64,000 bases of DNA from Maribacter arcticus (GTDB lineage Bacteria; Bacteroidota; Bacteroidia; Flavobacteriales; Flavobacteriaceae), in the NCBI RefSeq assembly GCF_900167935.1, contig NZ_FUYL01000012.1:62001-126000 (forward strand), written 5' to 3'. Positions within the stretch are counted from its first letter, which is position 1. Every line of letters starts with the position of its first letter. The notes beneath the pieces are model-generated. The model was given only the letters and a program-made list of their open reading frames with translations. It searched no databases and was not told the DNA's origin. The position numbers were made by a program, and so were the translations under genes. Shown here one piece after another: positions 1 to 7,008 of the stretch.

Positions 1-2
1 AT

Positions 3-263
3 AAAGAAACGTTTTGGGTAGAAGCCGAAAGCACCAGAATAAATGACCGTGAACATTTTCAATATAAGTTGGTAGAACACACAAAAAAGCCAATTACTTC
101 TCAATTCGACTTGTTAGTTGAACAAGGAATAATAACACTTGACCATTTAATAAAGCGAAATTCAAAAGGTAAAGTTGTCGAAAAAGGTCCATTGTTTAAA
201 ATAAAACCGAAAGGAATTGAATTACTGTTTCCGCCAAGTGAAAGTTACAGTTTAATGACATAG
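3..263 (+). CDS. C-terminal end of a possible MvaI/BcnI-type restriction endonuclease (partial at window edge)
   Basis: The frame is open from base 3 with no in-frame ATG, so this is the 3' end of a gene whose start lies outside the window. The visible 86 or so residues include the stretches LLVEQGIITLDHLIKR and KGPLFKIKPKGIELLFPP. From memory these resemble the C-terminus of MvaI/BcnI-family restriction endonucleases; this is recognition, not a search result. The catalytic core is not visible. A second restriction-modification type fragment follows within 20 bases, which fits a decayed R-M locus. It could also be the end of an unrelated hypothetical protein. Confidence 0.45.
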   Translation, partial: KETFWVEAESTRINDREHFQYKLVEHTKKPITSQFDLLVEQGIITLDHLIKRNSKGKVVEKGPLFKIKPKGIELLFPPSESYSLMT

Positions 264-282
264 CGGAATTGCCAACGCTTAA

Positions 283-411
283 AGCCATACACATTTCCAG
301 TCGCACCATCCACGCTTCACCAAAACCGATAGAGAAATTGACCAAATGGTTTATGAATTGTACGGATTGACAGAAGAAGAAATAAAGATTGTGGAAGAAG
401 CCTCTGCATAA
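283..411 (+). pseudogene. 3' remnant of an Eco57I-like / type IIG DNA methyltransferase-restriction gene
   Basis: This short open stretch has no start codon and opens right after an in-frame TAA at 280-282. Its last 28 residues contain TDREIDQMVYELYGLTEEE followed by IKIVE. That pattern is a very common extreme C-terminus of Eco57I-type adenine methylase/type IIG restriction enzymes. Nothing upstream in this frame encodes methylase motifs, because the preceding bases belong to another gene's tail. I therefore read it as a leftover 3' end after deletion or recombination. The match is by recognition of the terminal motif only. Confidence 0.5.
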
Positions 412-771
412 TACTTACACGTTTTTAATTCGTACGAGCCACCACTACACCATCCATTACAAATGCAATATAATCTGCTAACGGTAAAAACAAGACTGAA
501 CAAAAATCTTGCTTTTGCTCTATCTCCTTTATTTAAAGCTCTCTAATAAGGTTGATTGTCAAACCCCATCAAACCTTTTCAGATTTTTTATAATGTTTTA
601 TAACATTTTTTAAACGAACTCTATACTTATATACAGAAGATAGGGGGAAATCCACACCCATCCATTACTACGAGAGTGGTTGAAATAAGGTAAAAACAAT
701 TATTTCTTTAATGAATCCCAACGCCTTTGGACGTAATGGGGACTAAGTATAAAGTAATAAAGTAAACAGCT
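412..771. other. Non-coding region upstream of the HUH-like gene, with repeats and hairpins
   Basis: No convincing gene in 360 bases. The 11-mer CCATCCATTAC occurs twice as a direct repeat (450-460 and 658-668). An inverted repeat with arms AATGTT/AACATT at 592-607 followed by T's resembles a weak terminator. A GC-richer imperfect hairpin lies at 716-742, overlapping a possible 11-codon ORF (711-746) just before the 772 start codon. A leader, origin or nick-site role is conceivable for a Rep-like gene but is inference. Confidence 0.4.
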
Positions 772-1167
772 ATGAAAACAATAGGAATAAGAATAAGAAA
801 AATAAATGTTACGAAAAGTGGCAATGTCCATTCAACATCTAAAAAGAACATCAAAAAACAGATTTTAACTCTACACAGAAAAATTAAAAAAAAGGATAAA
901 ATCGAGACCGAATACGTGATAGAAAAAGATGACCACAAAGGAAGGTATCACTCCCACCTAGTCATCCACTACAATGATGAAAAGAACCTCTACAACCAAC
1001 TTAATCGGTTCATAGGTGGTAGTACATGGATTTCAGAAAATAGTGGGTTTGATGAAGTTAAAACGAACAATGGGAAATGGAGTGAGATAAGTTTACATAA
1101 CCTGTATGATGTAGAGGGATTTATAGGTTACATGAACAAGTACAATCCTAGTGAAACCTTTTACTAA
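772..1167 (+). CDS. Small HUH-endonuclease-like (Rep/relaxase-type) protein candidate
   Basis: 131-aa basic protein. An in-frame TAA at 763-765 fixes the ATG at 772 as the earliest start. Residues 58-66 read RYHSHLVIH, giving an H60-x-H62 pair in a beta-strand-like setting as in HUH endonucleases. Near the end, residues 116-125 (GFIGYMNKYN) hold Y120 and Y124 in a YxxxY spacing typical of two-tyrosine Rep proteins. The order HxH then Tyr is the usual one. The protein is short for a Rep (usually above 200 aa) and I see no clear motif 1, so it may be a minimal or truncated form. Next gene starts 20 bases downstream (1188), suggesting one transcript. Function is inferred from motifs only. Confidence 0.45.
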   Translation: MKTIGIRIRKINVTKSGNVHSTSKKNIKKQILTLHRKIKKKDKIETEYVIEKDDHKGRYHSHLVIHYNDEKNLYNQLNRFIGGSTWISENSGFDEVKTNNGKWSEISLHNLYDVEGFIGYMNKYNPSETFY

Positions 1168-1187
1168 ACTTACAAAAAGAAACAACA

Positions 1188-1436
1188 ATGGAAGAATCAC
1201 TAATGGAAAAAACATTGAAAGGAATGGGTATCGAAACATCCTTATTAAATTCAAAACAGATTTTCACCCGAGAAGAAACAGAAAGGATATTCAACTGTTC
1301 ACATTCAACATTGAAGAATTTCGAGAAAAGGGACTGGATTAAACCGAGAAGGTTCAAGAATAAAAACTTTTATACTAAAGCCGGTATTCTGAACTGCATT
1401 AAGATACAAGCACCTTTTGAAGCAAAAACCCATTAA
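1188..1436 (+). CDS. Small excisionase/MerR-type helix-turn-helix protein
   Basis: 82 aa. The central part (from about residue 25) runs through FTREETERIFNCSHSTLKNF and then KRDWIKPRRFKNKNFYTKAGIL. This follows the layout of helix-turn-helix DNA-binding domains of the excisionase/MerR (HTH_17) kind: helix, turn, recognition helix, then a basic wing leading to a tyrosine. Such small proteins commonly act as recombination directionality factors or local repressors on mobile elements. It starts 20 bases after the HUH-like gene and is followed by a clear terminator at 1601-1627, so the two probably form one operon. No integrase is seen nearby, so an excisionase role is not demonstrated. Confidence 0.55.
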   Translation: MEESLMEKTLKGMGIETSLLNSKQIFTREETERIFNCSHSTLKNFEKRDWIKPRRFKNKNFYTKAGILNCIKIQAPFEAKTH

Positions 1437-1600
1437 GATTGAAGGATGGGAAACAATTTGGGATATTAGTTAAACAATGGAAGTGTATGAAATTATGAAC
1501 ACATTTCTTTTTGATATATATACATACCAACAATCATTTGAATTACTGTGATATCACCAAGAATGGTATCCTCGTAATAAATAACAAACGATTAAAAGAG

Positions 1601-1627
1601 CCACAGATATATTCTGTGGTTTTTTTA
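1601..1627 (+). terminator. Rho-independent terminator after the HUH/HTH gene pair
   Basis: Arms CCACAG (1601-1606) and CTGTGG (1614-1619), followed by a run of T's from 1620. It separates the two-gene unit from the gene at 1715. Confidence 0.7.
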
Positions 1628-1714
1628 TGTCCTTTTACCATTTATTGTGTAAGGCATCAAACTGTCATCTAAACTGTGGATTGAACTTAAAATTAAAATT
1701 ATTACTTTCCATTT

Positions 1715-2578
1715 ATGAAAATTAGTGAGTTCGTTAAGAATATAACTGAGTTTCAATCCAAGGATTTCATAAAGAATATGGGTCAAGAGGATCGAGACCA
1801 AATGGAAAGTAATCTCTGGTTGGTATGGCAAAAACTCCAGCTTATAGATGATTTCGAAATTTTCCTTCCCTTATCCGATATTTCCGAAGCTCTCTCCAAG
1901 ATAAAGGATGTTCCAAATATCGTTAAGAAGAACAACAAGTTCTTCGATATCAACTTTTTTTATGATTTATGTATCGAAAATATTCCAAAAAGGAAATATA
2001 AGTTTATGCATCCCATTAAAAATAAGAAAAAGGTTTACGATCAAGAGTTCCTTGAATACCTATCGATGGAATTACAGGAGAGTACCAAGAACTGTAAAGG
2101 ATTTTATGATATTTTCCAAAATCATGGGAAACTGGAAGAGGAAAAGAAAAGGCTTTTGGTTAAATATGGAGTAGACATCAATGATGATGGAGAACCTTCG
2201 GGAGAACCTCTGGAATCAACTTCTAAACATAAGATATGGTTGTACGAAATCGAAGCGGAGAAGATTAAAAAATTAGGTTATAAGGACAGGAAGAAAATAT
2301 TGGGTGATTCTAGTTTAAGGAAATATATATTTAAGGAAACAGGTATTTCCCAATCAAAGTATTATCAACTTAAATATATTCTGGACAATTCACCTGACGA
2401 GCTGGAAAATATAGATTCAGGTCATAAAACGGTTAGGAATGTATACCGCAGGCTCAAAAACCTTGATTCAGAAGCCAAGATAAAAGAGAGGGTTATTAAA
2501 CAATTTAAGAAACAAGTATTAGAACTTTCCAATCACCTTAGCAAGGAACAGATTATACATATTATTAAGAATATTTAA
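1715..2578 (+). CDS. DNA-binding protein candidate with ParB-like C-terminal HTH
   Basis: 287 aa, acidic-basic mixed, no signal peptide or membrane segment. The N-terminal two-thirds are not recognised. Residues about 200-250 include YIFKETGISQSKYYQLKYIL and then a segment with DSGHKTVRNVYRRLK. This looks like the HTH plus 'sGk-tv-kvY--Lk' pattern of ParB/plasmid-partition type DNA-binding domains. The TAA stop lies inside an 11-bp-arm palindrome (2574-2599), and a related perfect palindrome lies about 300 bp downstream (2882-2899). A partial half-site (TGAGTTCG at 1726-1733) sits at its own 5' end. These would be natural binding sites, but that link is inference. No ParA partner is visible. 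Confidence 0.45.
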   Translation: MKISEFVKNITEFQSKDFIKNMGQEDRDQMESNLWLVWQKLQLIDDFEIFLPLSDISEALSKIKDVPNIVKKNNKFFDINFFYDLCIENIPKRKYKFMHPIKNKKKVYDQEFLEYLSMELQESTKNCKGFYDIFQNHGKLEEEKKRLLVKYGVDINDDGEPSGEPLESTSKHKIWLYEIEAEKIKKLGYKDRKKILGDSSLRKYIFKETGISQSKYYQLKYILDNSPDELENIDSGHKTVRNVYRRLKNLDSEAKIKERVIKQFKKQVLELSNHLSKEQIIHIIKNI

Positions 2579-2599
2579 TGAGTTTGTGAACTCATTAAA
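2574..2599. repeat. Palindrome 1 (possible protein-binding site or terminator stem)
   Basis: Arms TTTAATGAGTT and AACTCATTAAA around a 4-nt TGTG centre. It overlaps the stop codon of the 1715 gene. The inner part ATGAGTT..AACTCAT is shared with the palindrome at 2882-2899. There is no long T-tract, so a protein-binding site is at least as likely as a terminator. Confidence 0.6.
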
Positions 2600-2702
2600 T
2601 GTGAATAGGCTCATAAGAAAGGGATAGATACTTTCTGATTTTTACTACCGTTTTAGGAGAAACACCTAATCTAATAGATATATCCCTAACAGTGCAAAAA
2701 AC
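2595..2702 (-). pseudogene. Remnant of a transposase-type helix-turn-helix
   Basis: Reading the minus strand from about 2702 to the TAA at 2597-2595 gives TVRDISIRLGVSPKTVVKIR and a short tail. This is a canonical 'reIa-rLGvS-kTV-k' HTH as found in IS transposase N-termini (IS1 InsA, IS21 IstA and similar). The frame stays open upstream to about 2775 but lacks a start codon and any catalytic domain. Flanking DNA repeats the hexamer GAACCA (about 2713 and 2739), reminiscent of terminal repeats of IS21-type elements. I read it as a fragment; the family is uncertain. Confidence 0.35.
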
Positions 2703-3018
2703 GGTCAAAGTGAACCACTGAAAACGGATTTTTTTGAACCATTTAAAAAATCGTTTCAGACTATGCTATAAAAGGGTTTGCTATAAATATTACTATGCTC
2801 ACTTTAATCCGGCGGGGGTGGTATACTATGTCCGTCCTTTCCACTTTAATTCATATAATTAATAAAGTATAATATTTTTTAATGAGTTCGCGAACTCATC
2901 CAATTAATTACAACTTTTACGTAACTACGAAGCTTCTTTTCACTTTTCTCCTCGAAATAGGGGTTTTTTATTGGTCTTGACTTTGATGAATTGAATAATT
3001 TATAGGATAAGAACTATA
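2703..3018. other. Non-coding right end of the accessory island
   Basis: No gene seen. The region contains repeated GAACCA, a direct repeat of GCTATAAA (about 2766 and 2781), two copies of CACTTTAAT (about 2800 and 2842) and palindrome 2 (2882-2899). It ends in a duplicated TAAGAACT motif (about 3007 and 3019) next to the broken comEC end. This is the likely junction between inserted and ancestral DNA. Confidence 0.4.
2882..2899. repeat. Palindrome 2, perfect 18-bp
   Basis: ATGAGTTCGCGAACTCAT is its own reverse complement. It shares its arms with palindrome 1, about 300 bp away, and the pair brackets the tail of the ParB-like gene and the transposase remnant. It is a candidate operator, centromere-like or att site. 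Confidence 0.6.
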
Positions 3019-3969
3019 TTAAGAACTTTGTACCATATTTGGTCTAACTACACTGGCGGATAAACCCGCAAGGAAAGCGAAGCCCCAAAGAAACAGAACA
3101 GACAGTATTAAAATGATTGTTCTACCCTTTGGAATATGTTTCAGCGGACTAAGTAAGAATTGAATTAAGAGTAATAGAATACCGATATGGAGGCCTGAAA
3201 CGGCTAATATGTGTACAGCGCCTGCTTTTTGGTAATTGGTATAAGTTTCTTCTGAAATATCAGAGCGCTGACCTAATAGTAAAGCCTGTATAACGCCAAG
3301 TTCATCAGTGCCGAAATTCTCTTTTCTAAGTTTATCAATGATGTGATTTCTAGCTTTTGAAGCAATTCCGATAAATGTTGCTTTTGGGTTTTCGACTTTT
3401 ATAAATTGATTTGAACTAATTTTTAGCTGATGATAAACACCTAAATTCTCTAAATATTTTTTATAGTTAAATTGATGCGGATTTAAAGGTTCGTTGATAG
3501 CTTGAATATTAGGGAAGGTCAAGAATTCATCATCAACTTGTAATGAGGTAGTAGTAGAATCTTTAGGTATCGTAATTAAAAGAATTCCAGAAACTTTTTT
3601 ATCACCAATACTCTTTACCGTTGCAAAATACCGATATAAATATTGATTGGGTTTTAATGCTTCGTTGATTTTCAAAGTCCAAGCACCATCTTCTTGTGAG
3701 GTTATCTTGGTGTAATGGTTAATACTATTTATGGGTTGTGCCGACGTGTAAGAGTAAATGCCTAACGAAATGAAGCCTATCGCAGCAACCAACCCAAATA
3801 GCACCGTTTTGGTTTTTTTTTCAAATATAAATACAGCAGAAAGTAAAATAAAAAGGGTAATAGTGCTTATAAGAAGATGAACCGGATTGAAAGAGAAAAA
3901 GTAACCTATTAAAATTCCGAGGATAAGTAGTAGCGTTAATTTTATAGGAATAAACGCTAAAAGCTTCAT
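3019..3969 (-). pseudogene. comEC: ComEC/Rec2 competence channel protein, truncated at the C-terminus
   Basis: ComEC is the inner-membrane channel that passes single-stranded DNA during natural transformation and is usually about 650-750 aa. Only 316 residues remain. The N-terminal membrane segments, the DUF4131/OB-like domain and the hallmark AGAVHILAVSGLHIGILL of the Competence domain are intact. The protein then breaks after AGLSASVVR, where family members normally continue with further membrane helices. Seven unrelated residues and a stop follow. The break at about 3043 coincides with the edge of the accessory island. The start follows the NlpC gene stop by one base (lpxB-NlpC-comEC order). 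The 3' part is not in this window. A function in DNA uptake is unlikely for this fragment. Confidence 0.85.
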
Positions 3970-3970
3970 T

Positions 3971-4537
3971 TTATAAAATTCTTGTGGCCTTTACAAAAGC
4001 TTGGTTCCAGAATCCATCTCTCAAAGATGAAACAGTAACGCCTCGCGACGTAGATGCATGAATAAAGGTGATTTCATCATTATCTGTTCCGACGACCATA
4101 CCAACATGGTTAATTCGTTTAGAGCCTCTACTTGTTTTGAAAAATAGAAGATCTCCTTTTTCTACATTTTTCACAGTTATGCGATGACCTTCTTCGGCCA
4201 TATGAAAAGAAGTTCTTGGCAGTTGAACATCATGTTCGCCAAAAGAAACGTATAGTAAGCCAGAGCAGTCCATGCCTTTTGTAGTAGTTCCTCCAAATTT
4301 ATAACGAACACCAGAGAATGAAAGTGCGGTATTAATAATTTGGTCGGCTTTATTTAAGTTGTGATTTGTAACTACCCTAGGTTCTGTAGGTGTTTTTGGT
4401 TCTGCAAAATTGCCTGTTCTAGCATTATTTGCTGCAGCTACAGAAATTTTTCGTTCATTGCTAGAGCTACTAGTTTTTTTACTCGAGCCACAACTCGCTA
4501 AAAAACAAACTATTATAAAATATGGTAGTATGCGCAT
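3971..4537 (-). CDS. NlpC/P60 (C40) cell-wall endopeptidase lipoprotein
   Basis: 188 aa. The signal sequence ends in a lipobox with Cys16 (VCFLASC), followed by a Ser/Lys-rich linker, so it is a periplasmic or outer-membrane lipoprotein. The C-terminal half is an NlpC/P60 domain. It has the catalytic Cys91 in GMDCSGLLY, His144 in INHVGMVVG and a third polar residue, His160, in FIHAS. Such enzymes cut gamma-D-Glu-diaminopimelate bonds in peptidoglycan stem peptides. The gene ends one base before the comEC start and lies downstream of lpxB on the same strand, in an envelope gene cluster. The family assignment is firm; the substrate is inferred. Confidence 0.9.
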   Translation of the reverse strand: MRILPYFIIVCFLASCGSSKKTSSSSNERKISVAAANNARTGNFAEPKTPTEPRVVTNHNLNKADQIINTALSFSGVRYKFGGTTTKGMDCSGLLYVSFGEHDVQLPRTSFHMAEEGHRITVKNVEKGDLLFFKTSRGSKRINHVGMVVGTDNDEITFIHASTSRGVTVSSLRDGFWNQAFVKATRIL

Positions 4538-4604
4538 AAATACAAGGTGTACCCTTTAATACATGAACTTCAAAATTATAGAATTATTTTATATTATAAA
4601 AAAG

Positions 4605-5726
4605 CTAATTAGTTTTGGTGTTTTCTATGATTAATGATGCAGCAATAGCACTGGCGCCAGAACCACCCAATTTTGTGATAAGTTCGTCATAGGCATTTAG
4701 TTGATTAGCCCTTGCTTCTCCATCAAGAATTGAAGTTAATTCCTTTTTTAAATTCTGCTTCGTAAAATCATCTTGAATCAATTCTTTTACTACTTCTTTC
4801 TTCATTATTAAGTTTACCAATGAAATATATTCTAAAGTAATAATCCGTTTCGCGATTTGATAAGAAATCCAATTGGCTTTATAGCAAACAACTTGTGGCA
4901 CTTTATATAATGCTGTTTCTAAAGTGGCAGTACCACTAGTAACTAATGCAGCTGTCGAAATAGAAAGCAAATCATAAGTTTTATTTTGAATGAACTTAAC
5001 ATTGGCATCCTTTAGAAAAGTGGAATAAAATTCTTTGTCTAGACTGGGTGCACCGGCGATTACAAATTCATACTCTGAAAAATCATTGGTTAACGAAAGC
5101 ATCAACGATAGCATTTTTTGAACTTCTTGCTTGCGGCTACCTGGTAAAAGTGCAATAATTGGTTTGTTTGAATCTATATTATTGGTCGACCGAAATGTAA
5201 CTTCATTTAATTCTGGTCTGTTCGATAGTGCATCAAGTAATGGGTGACCAACGAAATTGACTGGGAAATTATGTTTCGTTTCATAAAATTCTTTCTCGAA
5301 AGGAAGAATAACATACATGTTGTCTATCGTTGCTTTTATTTTTTCGATTCTACCCTCACGAGAAGCCCAAATTTGAGGAGAGATATAATAATTTGTACGA
5401 AAATTATGCTCTTTGGCCCATTTTGCAATTCTTAAATTAAACCCGGAATAATCTATGAAAATGATAGCGTCAGGTTGAAAGGTTGCAATATCCTGCTTAC
5501 AGAATTTTATATTCTTAAATATAGCGTTCAGGTTTAAAATCACTTCTAAAAAGCCCATAAAGGCTAATTCTTTGTAGTGCTTAACCAGACTTCCACCAGT
5601 TTGTTGCATTAGGTCGCCACCCCAACATCTTATATCAGCATTCTTATCTTGGTCTTTTAATGCTTTTATTAAATTGGACCCATGTAAGTCACCTGACGCT
5701 TCCCCAGCAATGATATAATACTTCAT
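4605..5726 (-). CDS. lpxB: Lipid-A-disaccharide synthase
   Basis: 373 aa, the usual family length. It joins UDP-2,3-diacylglucosamine to 2,3-diacylglucosamine-1-phosphate to make lipid A disaccharide at the inner membrane. It opens with the diagnostic GEASGDLHG (residues 8-16). The GT-B fold C-terminal half carries LLPGSRKQEV and the SGTATLETAL nucleotide-sugar site. The ATG directly abuts the stop of the small membrane gene upstream (5727), and surE lies before that, so surE, the 94-aa gene, lpxB and probably NlpC and comEC were co-transcribed. This order is common in Flavobacteriaceae. Confidence 0.97.
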   Translation of the reverse strand: MKYYIIAGEASGDLHGSNLIKALKDQDKNADIRCWGGDLMQQTGGSLVKHYKELAFMGFLEVILNLNAIFKNIKFCKQDIATFQPDAIIFIDYSGFNLRIAKWAKEHNFRTNYYISPQIWASREGRIEKIKATIDNMYVILPFEKEFYETKHNFPVNFVGHPLLDALSNRPELNEVTFRSTNNIDSNKPIIALLPGSRKQEVQKMLSLMLSLTNDFSEYEFVIAGAPSLDKEFYSTFLKDANVKFIQNKTYDLLSISTAALVTSGTATLETALYKVPQVVCYKANWISYQIAKRIITLEYISLVNLIMKKEVVKELIQDDFTKQNLKKELTSILDGEARANQLNAYDELITKLGGSGASAIAASLIIENTKTN

Positions 5727-6011
5727 TTAAAAAACTTTGTAGTAAAGAATTATAAAAGCGGTTATTATGGTTGCCAATAATACTCCTTTTGCCCTATCGT
5801 CTCTTTTTATCCGTAAAAATCCGAAGAAAGCGATTAGGTTTAAAACGGCTCCTAAAGCTAAAAGACTACCAACATGTTCCTGTGCAACTGCCGCTTTATA
5901 CGTTTCAGAGATACTTAAATCTGAAAATAGGAGAATATAGAGCAACGTGCCTATGGTGTTGGCTATAATGCCTACTACGAGTCCTATTAGAATTTCTTTT
6001 TTCGTGTTCAT
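5727..6011 (-). CDS. Small three-helix membrane protein of unknown function
   Basis: 94 aa with three predicted membrane spans (about residues 7-28, 48-67 and 75-92) and a short loop with basic residues (RIKRDD). No enzymatic motif is seen. It sits between surE and lpxB, 35 bases after surE and with its stop touching the lpxB start codon, so translation is likely coupled to lpxB. The position suggests an envelope role, but nothing in the sequence proves it. Confidence 0.8.
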   Translation of the reverse strand: MNTKKEILIGLVVGIIANTIGTLLYILLFSDLSISETYKAAVAQEHVGSLLALGAVLNLIAFFGFLRIKRDDRAKGVLLATIITAFIILYYKVF

Positions 6012-6046
6012 GTATAAATTTTGAACTTAAAAATTATAGTTATGCA

Positions 6047-6820
6047 TTATAGATTCCAGGTATTCAGTTCTGAAATAACATGATGTGCAGTTAAATCGAA
6101 ATGAGTGGGGACAACAGATATGTAGCCATTTGCTAATGCCCATTCATCGGTGTCTTCACCTTTATCCAACAATTCAAATTCACCTGTTAACCAGTAATAA
6201 ACTTTACCCATTGGGTTGGTTCGCTTATCGAATTTCTCTTTCCAATTTGCCTTTGCCTGCCTGCAGATTTTAATACCTTTTAGCTTATTTTTCTTAAGTT
6301 TAGGAATGTTGACATTTAAAACAGTGCCTTTAGGAATGCCATTTTTTAAAGCTTCTGTGACAATAGTAAAAATGAAGTCTTTTGCTTGTGAAAAATCTGC
6401 TTCCCAAGTATAATCACAAAGTGAAAAACCTATGGCAGGTATACCCTCAATACCAGCCTCTATCGCCGCACTCATGGTACCTGAATAAATGACATTTATG
6501 GAAGAATTAGAACCGTGATTTATGCCGCTTACGCAGATATCTGGTTTTTTGGGCAGTAGTTCTTGCAATGCTAATTTAACGCAGTCTGCTGGTGTACCGC
6601 TACAGCTATATTCGTCAATACCTTCACTGTCTAAATCGATAGTTAGTTTTTTTGAGTATAGCGTACTGTCTAAAGTTATGGCATGGCCCATACCAGATTG
6701 CGGACTGTCGGGAGCAACAACTACAACTTCTCCAATTGTTTTCATTATTGAAACCAACATACGTAGCCCTGGGGCTGTAATTCCGTCGTCATTTGTAACT
6801 AAGATCAATGGTTTTCCCAT
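6047..6820 (-). CDS. surE: 5'/3'-nucleotidase SurE
   Basis: 257 aa, family length. SurE is a metal-dependent nucleoside-monophosphate phosphatase linked to stationary-phase survival. The metal site NDDG is at residues 10-13 (VTNDDGITAPG). Further conserved blocks are SGTPADCVKLAL, SGINHGSNSS and YSGTMSAAIEG. It heads the minus-strand cluster surE, small membrane gene, lpxB, NlpC/P60, comEC. The divergent protease gene starts about 190 bases away, so the intergenic region probably holds both promoters. Confidence 0.96.
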   Translation of the reverse strand: MGKPLILVTNDDGITAPGLRMLVSIMKTIGEVVVVAPDSPQSGMGHAITLDSTLYSKKLTIDLDSEGIDEYSCSGTPADCVKLALQELLPKKPDICVSGINHGSNSSINVIYSGTMSAAIEAGIEGIPAIGFSLCDYTWEADFSQAKDFIFTIVTEALKNGIPKGTVLNVNIPKLKKNKLKGIKICRQAKANWKEKFDKRTNPMGKVYYWLTGEFELLDKGEDTDEWALANGYISVVPTHFDLTAHHVISELNTWNL

Positions 6821-7008
6821 AGCATATACTTTCTACAGTAAAAATACGTTTTTATAAGTGATATGGCCGAAGCGTCGTTTAACAAAAAATTAATTCCTAG
6901 CTCCATTATTGGCATGGTTTTTTCTTTATCTTAGTTGTTTATGTAGCTTTATCGCTACAAGAATCCCTAAATTGAGAGATATTGAAGAAGAAGGTAAAAG
7001 ATAGTTTT

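Noticed and set aside
1477..1551. 24-codon ORF between the small HTH gene and its terminator
   Set aside because: No composition bias, motif or spacing supports it; chance ORFs of this size are frequent in AT-rich DNA.
3000..3045. CTnDOT-type attachment core (GTANNTTTGC) at the comEC junction
   Set aside because: Only a loose resemblance (GTACAAAG on the minus strand); without the other element end it cannot be called an att site.
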